Position numbers and translations under genes: made by a program. Below, in pieces: positions 24,947 to 33,842 of a stretch of 59,487 bases of DNA (its first letter is position 1; every line of letters begins with the position of its first letter). The notes under the pieces are model-generated. The model was not told where the DNA came from, did no database searches, and was given only the letters and a program-made list of their open reading frames with translations. Origin of the DNA: Ktedonobacterales bacterium (lineage in GTDB: Bacteria > Chloroflexota > Ktedonobacteria > Ktedonobacterales > Ktedonobacteraceae); NCBI GenBank assembly GCA_027451525.1, contig DAIDJF010000034.1:1-59487 (forward strand), given 5' to 3'.

Positions 24947-26902
24947 ATGAACATCAGCACTGGCGGACCGCATATTCTACTTTTCGAGCGCGATCAACAA
25001 TTTACTACGTTGCTAGTAAGCGAATTGCAGCTTGCTGGTTATGAATGCCATACAGCACGAACAGCTGTTGAAGTATTTGATGCGATTGCACGCTATCCAG
25101 TACGGCTTGTCCTGGTCAATATGGCGCAAGCGGCAGCAGCGCGACGTGAGTTCTGGGTGGCATTAGACACTCAGCGGCGCGGGCGCGGCGTCCAGGTTAT
25201 GACCTTTCAATGTTTCAATCTCGCGGGCTATGGTGCGCACGACCCCGAAGACCGTGCCTATGCAATGGTCGATCTACAAGTTGATGGCATGATGGGCCTG
25301 ATGAATCTGGTTGAAATGGTACGGGGACGGATCCCTGGCACCAATACGACCACGCGCATCTCTAAAACAGGCCCATCGGCCTCTGCACCATCGGCTGGCA
25401 CCACCCAGCCCTTCCCACGCGCAGGTCTGGCAACGGAAACAAGCGCGATGCGCGTAGTTCCTCCCAGTGTTGCCACACAACCCGCGACTCACGGGCCAGT
25501 ACCCTCAACACCCGCCGCGCAACAGTTCTCGCCCGTGATGCCGCTCTCTCCCCAGGAAAGCGCAATCCCCGTTGGCACGCCCTCTTATACCGATAAGATT
25601 CGCGCTGTCCTTTATCCTAATCAGCGTCAACGGCCAGCTACGCAGATGGATTCCGCCACTCCTGAAGCCAATACGATCTCACAAGCATCTCCTTCCAACA
25701 CGCAACCAGCCGCCCCGGCCACGGAATCGGTCCTCCAACGTCTGGCAAATGGACAAAGCAACAGTGAAGAGACAGGTCTGGCCCAACTTTCGCGGCTCGT
25801 TCAGGAACATCGTATGCTGGCGCAAGGCGAAGTCAATGATCCTCTAAACGGACAGAGCTACGCCCAGAGTGCGTATCAAACACAGCCCCGCCAGTCCGCG
25901 ACACTCGCGTATAGAACCTATGAAACAAGCTCGCAGGCGGAAGAACCGGCCACCGCGACGCCCGTCTACACAGCACAGCAGGCAACGCCACAAGACATCG
26001 CGCTAAGCATACAACCATTGCGAGCCTCGCCCATTGAAGATCTGCCAGCGGAACGAGCGGGCGGGCAATCTACTGCTGAAGAGACACGCCGTTCAGCAAA
26101 TACAGCAACACAGGAAGAGACAAGCATTTCCGCCCCGCCATTAGCCTCACTCAGCAATGCCTTTGCCCCTTCGACAGCACAACCAGCCAAAGAGCCTGTT
26201 AGCGTGCAAGCGGAGGACAATAACCGACCAGAACAGAACGGACACTATTCCTCCCAGCAGGCAACGAGTGAGGCCGCTAAGGCAGAAGCACCACAACCGC
26301 CATCACCCGCGCCAGAAAGCGAGATGCCAGCCATCTTCGCGCAAGAACCCAAAAAGGCATCCGTCGAGTCGCAACGGATCTTGAAGAACGAGGTCGTGAT
26401 TGAAGAGGTTGAGGAGATGGACTCGAATACTATGCTCAGGGAGCTATCACAGCAGAGAAGCGCAACGCCAGGGGTTCCCAATCATGCCATTCTCGACATT
26501 GTGCAGAGTTTGCCCCCCATGCCTGCTCCAATGCCACAGTCGCAGGCATTGAATGGGCGGGCCACGCGCACACTCGGTAGCGTCTTGCTCGAAGGCCACC
26601 TCGTCCCGCAGAGTCGCTTGGAGGTCGCGCAAAACATTCAGCGCATGTTGCGCGGCGTGGATTTAAATTATCAACTAGGGGAAATCTTACTTATGTTCAA
26701 GCTGCTGACACCAGATCAGTTGCTCGCAGCCAGCCTGGTAAGTTACGGCTTGATTTCGACGCAACAAATTGCCGCTCTCGGACGTATTCGTCAAGAGTTG
26801 CATGCCATTGGTCTGGAATATGATCTGGAAAATCTGCTTATTCTTTTCAGGATTCTGACCCCTGAACAGTTGCGCGAGGTGCGTTCTGGCTGGCAGGGGT
26901 AG
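24947..26902 (+). CDS. Degenerate receiver domain with long disordered linker and MshEN-like C-terminus
   Basis: 651 residues. Residues 8-120 look like a response-regulator receiver (HILLFERD, then ELQLAGYECHTA and VRLVLVNM), but the phospho-acceptor position is Asn58 instead of Asp, so phosphorylation is unlikely. Residues 130-510 are Pro, Ser, Thr, Gln and Ala rich and probably disordered. The last 130 residues contain two helical modules (RTLGSVLLEGHLVPQSRL and QLGEILLMFKLLTPDQLL, repeated as DLENLLILFRILTPEQL). They resemble the N-terminal domain of type II secretion/type IV pilus ATPases, a domain that in some proteins binds c-di-GMP. GGAGTG precedes the ATG. No pilus genes are nearby. 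Function unknown. Confidence 0.75.
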   Translation: MNISTGGPHILLFERDQQFTTLLVSELQLAGYECHTARTAVEVFDAIARYPVRLVLVNMAQAAAARREFWVALDTQRRGRGVQVMTFQCFNLAGYGAHDPEDRAYAMVDLQVDGMMGLMNLVEMVRGRIPGTNTTTRISKTGPSASAPSAGTTQPFPRAGLATETSAMRVVPPSVATQPATHGPVPSTPAAQQFSPVMPLSPQESAIPVGTPSYTDKIRAVLYPNQRQRPATQMDSATPEANTISQASPSNTQPAAPATESVLQRLANGQSNSEETGLAQLSRLVQEHRMLAQGEVNDPLNGQSYAQSAYQTQPRQSATLAYRTYETSSQAEEPATATPVYTAQQATPQDIALSIQPLRASPIEDLPAERAGGQSTAEETRRSANTATQEETSISAPPLASLSNAFAPSTAQPAKEPVSVQAEDNNRPEQNGHYSSQQATSEAAKAEAPQPPSPAPESEMPAIFAQEPKKASVESQRILKNEVVIEEVEEMDSNTMLRELSQQRSATPGVPNHAILDIVQSLPPMPAPMPQSQALNGRATRTLGSVLLEGHLVPQSRLEVAQNIQRMLRGVDLNYQLGEILLMFKLLTPDQLLAASLVSYGLISTQQIAALGRIRQELHAIGLEYDLENLLILFRILTPEQLREVRSGWQG

Positions 26903-26935
26903 CATCAAACCAAACAGGAAAGGATGCCCTTGCAT

Positions 26936-27754
26936 ATGACAAACAAGCACACGACATTAGAGAGAGCCATTGCCAGTATTGACGATGGCGCGGTGGTCGC
27001 GCTGGGTGGCAACACCCTCCATCGCGCCCCCAGCGCGGCAGTACATGAGCTTATTCGTCAGCGGAAACATGGTCTCGAACTGGTCAAAACGGCGGGTGCG
27101 TATGATGTAGATGTGCTGGTCGGTGCGGGTGTGGCAGATCGCGTCTCCGCTGGTTTTATCGGCTTCGAGAATGTCTTTGGTCTCGCTCCCCAGTATCGGC
27201 AGGCGGCAGAGCAGGGACGAGTGCAGGTCAACGAACATGCCTGCTATACCGTGATTACCGCCTTGCGCGCCGCCATTCAAGGAGTTTCCTTCCTGCCCAT
27301 CGCGGGTATGCTCACCTCTGACCTGATGCAGGCGCGTTCCTTCAAAACCGTCACCGACCCCTACACGGGGCGGGAGTTTGCGGCCATACCGGCAATCCGT
27401 CCCGATGTCGCGCTCATCCATGTTCACGAGGCCGATGTTGAAGGCAATGGGCGCATTTACGGCTCCGTCTACGAGGATGACCTGATGGCCCGTGCCGCGC
27501 GCCGTGTCATTCTCACCTGTGAACGCCTGATCAGCGCGGAGGAGATGGCCCAGCAACCTGAGTTGACCATCATTCCTGGCCTTCAGGTTAGCCATGTGAT
27601 CGAAGTCCCACGGGGAGCGCATCCATGCAGTTGCGGCGACCTCTATAGTTACGACCACGACTATCTGGCTGAGTATATCGCGGCTTGTAACACTCCAGAT
27701 AGCTACCGTTCCTGGCTCGATACACATATCCTGGGAAAGGTGGTGGCACAATGA
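26936..27754 (+). CDS. CoA-transferase family subunit A, copy 1
   Basis: 272 residues of the glutaconate/3-oxoacid CoA-transferase subunit A type (IpdA is in the same group). Visible blocks: GAVVALGGNTLHRAPSA, VNEHACYTVITALRAA, FLPIAGMLTSDL, PAIRPDVALIHVHEAD and GRIYG. GGAAAGG lies 12 bases before the ATG at 26936; an ATG at 26924 follows it with no gap and is less likely. The stop overlaps the start of subunit B (ATGA), as expected for a tight heterodimer. The substrate is not readable. Confidence 0.88.
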   Translation: MTNKHTTLERAIASIDDGAVVALGGNTLHRAPSAAVHELIRQRKHGLELVKTAGAYDVDVLVGAGVADRVSAGFIGFENVFGLAPQYRQAAEQGRVQVNEHACYTVITALRAAIQGVSFLPIAGMLTSDLMQARSFKTVTDPYTGREFAAIPAIRPDVALIHVHEADVEGNGRIYGSVYEDDLMARAARRVILTCERLISAEEMAQQPELTIIPGLQVSHVIEVPRGAHPCSCGDLYSYDHDYLAEYIAACNTPDSYRSWLDTHILGKVVAQ

Positions 27755-28500
27755 CACAGGCAGCACCCTTTCCCACGACAAACGCGATGCTGACACCCGA
27801 TACGATGATGGTTGTGGCGATGGCACGCCTCTTGCGCAACGGCGAGCGCGTCTTTCACGGTGTCGCCTCACCACTACCAATGATCGCCATTCTGCTCGCG
27901 CAACGCCTGCACGCTCCCGACCTCATGTACATCAATATCACTGGCGGTGTCAACCCACAGCCAGAGTCGCTGCCCGAAACAACAGTAGACCCGCGCCTGC
28001 TCCATAACTCACACGTTATCCTGCGTCTTGCCGACATCTTTGACATGTCGGCGCGGGGCGACCTGGATACGGCCTTTCTGGGCGGCGTGCAGATTGACGT
28101 GCAAGGACGCATCAATATGAGCGTGATTGGCCCCTATGAACGCCCTAAAGTGCGCCTGCCTGGGGGCGCGGGGAGCGCGGCCATCCTGCCAACGGCGAAA
28201 CGCACGCTGCTCTGGCGCACCAAGCATGACCCACGTACCTTCGTTGAAAAGCTCTCGTTCGTCACGGCGAGTGGCAACGTGGACCGCGTTGTCACACCGC
28301 TTTGCGTCTTTGTCAAGCGCGACGGACGCCTGCATCTCGAAAGTATCCATCCCTATAGCTCAGCAGCCGAAGTGCAGCAACAAACGGGCTTTGCCGTCGA
28401 GACCGCAGACGTGCCGCTCACACCCGCACCCACAGAGGCGGAGCTGGCGGCCCTGCACGCGGTCGATCCCAACCGCGTGCGCCTGATCGAGTTTCGCTAA
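27751..28500 (+). CDS. CoA-transferase family subunit B, copy 1, without the catalytic Glu
   Basis: 249 residues, subunit B fold: HGVASPLPMIAILLAQR, then FLGGVQIDVQGRINMSVIG, KVRLPGGAGSAA and LHLESIHPYSSAAEVQQ. At the position of the catalytic Glu of class I CoA-transferases, the sequence reads YINITGGV, with Ile63 where the paralogue at 51.2 kb has Glu54 (FFETG). A protein without this Glu cannot form the usual glutamyl-CoA intermediate. IpdAB, a ring-cleaving enzyme of steroid breakdown, is a known family member with this loss, so a hydrolase-like activity is possible. Confidence 0.85.
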   Translation: MTQAAPFPTTNAMLTPDTMMVVAMARLLRNGERVFHGVASPLPMIAILLAQRLHAPDLMYINITGGVNPQPESLPETTVDPRLLHNSHVILRLADIFDMSARGDLDTAFLGGVQIDVQGRINMSVIGPYERPKVRLPGGAGSAAILPTAKRTLLWRTKHDPRTFVEKLSFVTASGNVDRVVTPLCVFVKRDGRLHLESIHPYSSAAEVQQQTGFAVETADVPLTPAPTEAELAALHAVDPNRVRLIEFR

Positions 28501-28519
28501 ACGCCAGTAGAGGGGCGGA

Positions 28520-29038
28520 TCACTGCGCAGTTTCATCCTGGGCTTCTGCCTTGCGCTGCGCCTGAATACGCCCTGCCGCCGTCGATTTGCGCCCGACAGC
28601 CGAGACCAACGTGCCGACAGTTCCCAGCCCATAGGCAGGCATATTATTATACACCGACTCGTATTGCCCCGCGCCAATACGATACGTTTCATGCCAGATG
28701 CCAACGTCGCCATTACTGCCGACACTTTTGTTAAAGGCAACCCACGCTGGAAAGTGTGAAAACCGTTGCGCATCTTTGCTACCCGCATATGTAGCAAGCT
28801 GCTCAAAAGAACGCCAATACTGAACAACCATGATATTGCGCACTCCAAAGTGCGTGCGAAAGCCCAGTAACCCCATCTCTTTATGCTGAGATAGCTCGGT
28901 CAACATGCGTGTCATCGCCTGCGTGACCGGAAACCACTTGTTGATCTTCCACAACTTGTTGATACGCATGCCGATCAGGAATACGACGAAATCGCCCTCA
29001 AGCTCGGCGGTCATTCTCTGCTTAATGATATCTGCCAT
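28520..29038 (-). CDS. DUF4188 family protein
   Basis: 172 residues matching the DUF4188 pattern: opening QRMTAELEGDFVVFLIGMRI, then WFPVTQAMTRMLTEL, LGFRTHFG, VVQYWRSFEQL and IWHETYRI. The fold is probably a dimeric alpha/beta barrel related to phenylacetaldoxime dehydratase/monooxygenase-like heme proteins; activity is unassigned. GAAAGGAT lies before the ATG at 29038. It follows the TetR gene on the same strand by 83 bases, so the regulator probably controls it. Confidence 0.83.
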   Translation of the reverse strand: MADIIKQRMTAELEGDFVVFLIGMRINKLWKINKWFPVTQAMTRMLTELSQHKEMGLLGFRTHFGVRNIMVVQYWRSFEQLATYAGSKDAQRFSHFPAWVAFNKSVGSNGDVGIWHETYRIGAGQYESVYNNMPAYGLGTVGTLVSAVGRKSTAAGRIQAQRKAEAQDETAQ

Positions 29039-29121
29039 CTGAAATATCCTTTCTCTGAACATGTAACGTTTTAAGAACAATATTTAATTTTTGAACAAAG
29101 TACGGTAACACGTAAAAAAAT

Positions 29122-29724
29122 TTACGACACGAGCATAGTGCGGATCACCTCTTCGATGATACGGCGATTGAAGGTGTCGAAAGTGGCATCCTGATGCTTG
29201 AAAAGAGTCAGGCGTAGCATAACAATACCATGCAACAGGCTCCAGAGTTGGTAAGCGATCTCTTCCAATCCATAATCAGGGCGCACTTTGAATAACTGCA
29301 CATCAATACAGGCCTGGATCAGTCGCTTGAGCGAGCTATACGCCGAGTTATAGGCAAGTTGTTCCAGCGTCAGGTGAAATACAGTCGAGGTAAACATCAG
29401 TAAGTATTGCTCTGGATGCTGAGCGGCAAATTCCAGATAGGCTAGACCCGACTCGATCAGTCGTTGCGCAGGCTCGGTACTCGTGACTCTGAAAATGATC
29501 TGCGTGTTTAATCGCTCGAACCCCTCCTGGCAGAGCGCGTCGAGAATTTCGTCCTTGCTACTAAAATACTCATAAAGGCCAGAAGGACTATATTCGATAC
29601 GGCTAGCGATCTCGCGTATGGAGAGTCCATCCGTGCCACGCTCGGTAATAATCTCTTGAGCGGCGTCAAGGATTGCCTGCCGGGTGCGCGCATGGCGTCG
29701 CTGGCGCGTATTTTTCTCAGTCAT
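29122..29724 (-). CDS. TetR family transcriptional regulator
   Basis: 200 residues. The N-terminal helix-turn-helix block reads RQAILDAAQEIITERG, then LSIREIASRIEYSPSGLYEYFSSK, a textbook TetR DNA-binding domain. The C-terminal half is helical and diverse, with a ligand pocket that cannot be assigned. AGAGG precedes the ATG at 29724. A palindrome overlapping its own promoter suggests autoregulation together with the downstream DUF4188 gene. Confidence 0.92.
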   Translation of the reverse strand: MTEKNTRQRRHARTRQAILDAAQEIITERGTDGLSIREIASRIEYSPSGLYEYFSSKDEILDALCQEGFERLNTQIIFRVTSTEPAQRLIESGLAYLEFAAQHPEQYLLMFTSTVFHLTLEQLAYNSAYSSLKRLIQACIDVQLFKVRPDYGLEEIAYQLWSLLHGIVMLRLTLFKHQDATFDTFNRRIIEEVIRTMLVS

Positions 29725-29748
29725 AGGACCTCTTCTAGAACAATGCAT

Positions 29749-29802
29749 GTTTACCGAACGGTGTACGAATTAAGCATACCTGAAGAGAGAGCCGTTTGTC
29801 AA
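29749..29802 (-). promoter_or_regulatory. TetR promoter with palindromic operator
   Basis: On the minus strand, TTGACA (complement of 29797-29802), 18-base spacer, TATGCT (29773-29778). Just downstream lies GTTTACCGAACGGTGTAC (29749-29766), a near-perfect dyad around ACCG-AA-CGGT, typical of TetR-family operators. Its position would block transcription initiation. Confidence 0.6.
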
Positions 29803-29811
29803 GGGCTTCAT

Positions 29812-29856
29812 ATACGAAGAGAGAGGCAATCCGCGTGATCACCTCTCTCTTCGTAT
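29812..29856. terminator. Strong inverted repeat, probable terminator
   Basis: Perfect 15-base arms, ATACGAAGAGAGAGG and CCTCTCTCTTCGTAT, around a 15-base loop. It lies 37 bases beyond the stop of the minus-strand gene at 29893 and separates it from the TetR promoter. A T-run follows on the plus side. Confidence 0.6.
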
Positions 29857-29892
29857 GTCTTTTTTGCTTACGTGTATTATTTGCAAACGTGG

Positions 29893-30495
29893 TTATTCGC
29901 GTTGGCTCACACTGCGGTCTATTCGTCCGCCATTGTTGAGCAAGATAGCGCGCGCGCGCGTTCGGCGGCTAATATTATCGTCAGCGGGGAAGCGCAGTGC
30001 GACGACTGTGCGCGCCCCAGAGCTTGTAGCAGGCTTGGGTGCTGGCACCTCGCGTGAGCGCAACTGCTCCTGCCCGATATTGCCGCGCACGGGACCGCGC
30101 CGCAGCAAGCCAATGACCACACCAAGCACGACACCAACCACCGTTCCTTCAATGCCACTCGTGGGGTCGGCAACGTGGAAGGATGCCAGATGGACCGCCA
30201 GCAAGATCGCCGGAAGCGCAAAACCAATACCGCCAAAAACAATGCCTAAGCCAATCGCGAGCAACACAATGAGCAAGGGATTGGGGCCAGTCTGCCGCGT
30301 TTGTAGAAACATCTCATCGCGGTTACGGCTGGGACCGTGATCGCGGAATTGCCCGTTTTTCACGATAGTTGCTGGAAGCTGAAACACTTCTTCAGTGCCA
30401 AAGCCCTCTTTTTGGAGCTTTGCGGTTGCCGCTTCCGCTTTCGTCTCATCAGGAAACACCGCCAACAGATCATAGTCTGCGCGCTGCTGTTGCAT
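29893..30495 (-). CDS. Small membrane protein with a stress-protein-like N-terminus
   Basis: 200 residues. The N-terminal 50 residues (DLLAVFPDETKAEAATAKLQ) resemble the YflT/GS17M general-stress domain. Two hydrophobic segments follow (LLIVLLAIGLGIVFGGIGFA and GTVVGVVLGVVIGLL), glycine-rich enough to be a glycine-zipper-type hairpin. A basic hydrophilic C-terminus ends the protein. It is a single gene with its own promoter. I cannot assign a function beyond probable envelope stress. Confidence 0.7.
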   Translation of the reverse strand: MQQQRADYDLLAVFPDETKAEAATAKLQKEGFGTEEVFQLPATIVKNGQFRDHGPSRNRDEMFLQTRQTGPNPLLIVLLAIGLGIVFGGIGFALPAILLAVHLASFHVADPTSGIEGTVVGVVLGVVIGLLRRGPVRGNIGQEQLRSREVPAPKPATSSGARTVVALRFPADDNISRRTRARAILLNNGGRIDRSVSQRE

Positions 30496-30565
30496 AGAAA
30501 TCGTTTATCCTCGTCTCTGATGGGTAAAGAAAAACCAACGCAGTTTTCTCATTCTGCTGTCTGAT

Positions 30566-30594
30566 AGTATATCAGGTCTCTTCACCTTTGACAA
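30566..30594 (-). promoter_or_regulatory. Promoter of the small membrane protein gene
   Basis: On the minus strand, TTGTCA (30589-30594), 17-base spacer, TATACT (30566-30571), about 70 bases before the start codon. Confidence 0.5.
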
Positions 30595-30634
30595 ACATGA
30601 TGAATGCACTAGCACCAGTCTCCCATCCACCAGA

Positions 30635-33600
30635 TCAGTCCTCGTTTACGCGCAAAGCCTGACTCAGGGCGGGTCGCAGTACGACACGCACCATCACAAA
30701 CAGAGCCAGCGCGTATACTCCTATCAATACCAGCAGCGCGACAGGCAGGAGCGAGGGCACGACAATCTTCGCCGCAAGGGCTGATTGCAGCGCGAAGACC
30801 TGCGTACTATTCATATTGGAGTTCAGGTCAGTAAAGGTCAAGTTGGGAAGCACCGAGTTGACCAGCAGCAAACCAAAGCCAGTGCCGAGCAGCAGACCTG
30901 TCAATGAAATAATCGCCTGCTCCCACGTCAGCATACTGACGACGTGATTGATCGAAGAGCCGAGGGCGCGCAACGTCACAAAGTTCATCACGCGCGTGCG
31001 CGCACTCAGCCACGAGACCAGCACATCGCCGATCAGCCCCAGGAGCAGGGCGGTGATGGTGCCAATCGTCAAGATACCGTACAGAATGAGGTAGAGCGGG
31101 TCGGACTCTAACGTAGCAGTCAGGGCGCGACGATCCGTAAAATTGGCGACATGATACTTGCTGCTACTCAGGGCGGTGCGCACACTTGCCAGCGAGGTTG
31201 CATCGTCCTTCGTGCGCAACCAGAGCGTGTTGAGGAGTGGTGGCTCCTTTGGCCCAGACAGCAACGGCGCATTTTTGGCGTCCATCAGATACGCACTGAG
31301 ATAGTTTTGATAATCCACCAGTATGCTACCCGCCTGAACAGGCACGCTGGCATCCGTGGGCACCACCGTATTGATCGTTGGAATACGCCCTAAGACGCCA
31401 ACAATCAGGCATTGAACGCTCTGTGGCACGACGTTATTGAGCTTCACAGTAAAGAATGAACCGACCTGGATATGTTGTTGCGCCAGCAACGTGGGATCAA
31501 CCAGAGCAGGCACGACATCACTCAAACCAATCGTCTGCCTGGGCGCGGGACGCAACGCAACAAGGCGAGCTAGCTGTTTTTGCGCAACCTGTAACGCCTG
31601 CGTAGAGGGCCAGTTTACCGCCTGCGCGAACGAGCCAGCATCAACCGCACGTATCACGATGGGCATATTTGCCGTTCCGCCGACGCCATCATCAGCATAG
31701 CCCACACTGGCGGCAAGCACGCCGGGAATGCCGCGATACTGGCTCAGAACGCTCGTGGGCACGGCTGGGGTATTGCTGGCGGGTAAGAGGTTCGCGCTAA
31801 AGTCTGCTCCTGCCTGATAGGAGACAATATCTTGAATGTGCTGCGCCTCGGTCGCGTTATACACCAATGTGAAAAGAGCGAAGGTTGTGGCGAGGGCCAA
31901 CAGCAGAATAGTGCGCAGAGATTGGCGTGGAGCACGCGCAATTTGCGCAAAGGCCAGCAGCGAGACAACACCACGTCCACGCGCCGCAGTGCGCGCTCCA
32001 ACACGTAATAAAAAGGGAAAGATGCGCAAGAAGAGAAACAGGCATCCCACGACAAGAAAGAACGGGGCGATCATCGAGAGTGGCACAGCAATTAAGACCT
32101 TTGCATCACCCTGTAAGATGTTCCCCACGCTCGTCACATAGAGCGAGAGGGCATAGCCAACCAGTGCGATCACGCCCGTAATCACATCCAGATTCATGCG
32201 TTGCCAGAAAGGACGCTTATTATTACGCGCAGACTCGCGGCGGAGCAGCAAGATATCAGTGCGTGCGACCACCAGCAGCGAGAGGCTCATCGTCAACAAA
32301 GCTACCAGCACGATTGCCAGCGCGTACCATGCCGTGCCCGCTATCGCCAACAACGGTTGCCTTGTGATGATATCGAGAGCATCGATGACAGTGGACGGCA
32401 GGACATGCGCGGCGAGGAGCACAACCGCCTCAATTGCCAGCGGCGGCCCGATTAGTAGCGCGACCACGCCCAACGCGCTACATTGCAGTAGCAGTGCCCA
32501 GAAAATCTGCCTGCCACTGGCTCCCCGGCTACGCAATAAGGCAATCATATCGGTCTGAAGATCAATCAAGAGCGTCGTCATCAGGCTCACAAAGAACAGA
32601 ATGAGGGCGAGAATAAGCAGCGTAAATACACCTGCGGGAATGCGCGTCACAGCGACACGGCTCTGAAACGTTTCGAGCAGGGAGGGATTATCGTTTGTGG
32701 GCAGCGTCGGGCCGGAGAGACGCAGAAATGTAAGATAGGGGAACGTGGGCGCATTGTTCGCGTCAAAAGAGACTGCGTTGCCAATATCGCCGTAGAGACT
32801 ATCCACGCTAGCACGCAGATTCGCGAAGCGATTAATCATCGCCCCCAGATTCTGGCTGGTAAAAAGTGTAGTATTGAGGCGATAGTACCAGAGCAAGGTA
32901 TATCCCGTATAGCCCGTCGTGCGCACCGCATCGGTGCGATACGCAGTGCGCAGGCTATCATAGAGCGAGAGTAGCGCATCTTCCGAAACCAGCATGGTGT
33001 ACTGGGCCTGGGTAATAGTGCCCTGCAAGGCAATACCACCAGGATTAAAATCCTGCCCATGCCAGTAAGCAGTATTGGCGGGTGTGATCGTGAAGATGCC
33101 GACAACAACAGCGGTTATTGGCTCTGTATAGCTCTGGCTCGTCGTGACATTATTGATTGAGGAGGCAATTCCATAGGTAAAGGTAAGCGGAATGGTCGAA
33201 CCGACATGCGCGTGAAAGCGTTTAGCCGTTTCAGGCGTTATCATCACCTCTAGCTCGCTTGCTGGATGGTTGCTCGTCCGCGCGGACTGCCCCTGAATCG
33301 GACCAAGATGCGGTCGGGCCTGCTGTGTGGAGGTCGCGTAGAGCGTCAATGTCGCGTTAGGAAATGAAGACGGGAGGCTAAAATCGGTACTCATGAGCGC
33401 GGACTGCTCAGGCTGCGCGATAGTGCCTAGATATTGCTGAAGCTGTGGATCAATATCCTGCTGCACAGCGTGAACAACAGATGTGGAGAGTCCCAGCGTA
33501 TTAGTAGTGATGGACAGCTCAGTACCGCTGGGCGTGGTACGTAACGCGCTCCGCACCCCAGCGGTGGTCATGACATCTGAGAGCATGGGGATGGCACAGA

Positions 33601-33739
33601 CGATAACAACAGCGGCGACCATGCCACACGCGATCCATAGTAACAAAAACCAGGTTCGTCGTAGCTGCCAGAAAGCCAGGGTCGCAGTCGCCAATGACAG
33701 GACAGGTCCGCCGCGTTGTATGGGGGTATGGGAAGACAT
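30635..33739 (-). CDS. Large FtsX-type ABC transporter permease
   Basis: 1034 residues. There is one N-terminal membrane segment (TWFLLLWIACGMVAAVVIVC), a long extracytoplasmic domain, then a first FtsX-like membrane block around residues 375-560 (PAGVFTLLILALILFFVSLM). A second extracytoplasmic domain follows, and a final FtsX block is near 890-1020 (ILTIGTITALLLGLIGDVLV, then VTLRALGSSINHVVSMLTWE). This MacB/LolC-like double-permease layout moves lipids, lipoproteins or peptides using a separate ATPase. No ATPase gene is adjacent on either side. TAGGAG precedes the ATG. Confidence 0.85.
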   Translation of the reverse strand: MSSHTPIQRGGPVLSLATATLAFWQLRRTWFLLLWIACGMVAAVVIVCAIPMLSDVMTTAGVRSALRTTPSGTELSITTNTLGLSTSVVHAVQQDIDPQLQQYLGTIAQPEQSALMSTDFSLPSSFPNATLTLYATSTQQARPHLGPIQGQSARTSNHPASELEVMITPETAKRFHAHVGSTIPLTFTYGIASSINNVTTSQSYTEPITAVVVGIFTITPANTAYWHGQDFNPGGIALQGTITQAQYTMLVSEDALLSLYDSLRTAYRTDAVRTTGYTGYTLLWYYRLNTTLFTSQNLGAMINRFANLRASVDSLYGDIGNAVSFDANNAPTFPYLTFLRLSGPTLPTNDNPSLLETFQSRVAVTRIPAGVFTLLILALILFFVSLMTTLLIDLQTDMIALLRSRGASGRQIFWALLLQCSALGVVALLIGPPLAIEAVVLLAAHVLPSTVIDALDIITRQPLLAIAGTAWYALAIVLVALLTMSLSLLVVARTDILLLRRESARNNKRPFWQRMNLDVITGVIALVGYALSLYVTSVGNILQGDAKVLIAVPLSMIAPFFLVVGCLFLFLRIFPFLLRVGARTAARGRGVVSLLAFAQIARAPRQSLRTILLLALATTFALFTLVYNATEAQHIQDIVSYQAGADFSANLLPASNTPAVPTSVLSQYRGIPGVLAASVGYADDGVGGTANMPIVIRAVDAGSFAQAVNWPSTQALQVAQKQLARLVALRPAPRQTIGLSDVVPALVDPTLLAQQHIQVGSFFTVKLNNVVPQSVQCLIVGVLGRIPTINTVVPTDASVPVQAGSILVDYQNYLSAYLMDAKNAPLLSGPKEPPLLNTLWLRTKDDATSLASVRTALSSSKYHVANFTDRRALTATLESDPLYLILYGILTIGTITALLLGLIGDVLVSWLSARTRVMNFVTLRALGSSINHVVSMLTWEQAIISLTGLLLGTGFGLLLVNSVLPNLTFTDLNSNMNSTQVFALQSALAAKIVVPSLLPVALLVLIGVYALALFVMVRVVLRPALSQALRVNED

Positions 33740-33842
33740 AATGCACTCCTACGCTTTTTCCTGCAAATCAGGTAGGTTGATAGTTAAAGGTAGTGTATCA
33801 CAGCAGTTACCTTCTGTCTATTGCCTTGCTTGCTTGTTTGAT

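Noticed and set aside
26957..27880. Long minus-strand frame opposite CoA-transferase copy 1
   Set aside because: Overlaps two well-supported coupled genes and shows no family motif.
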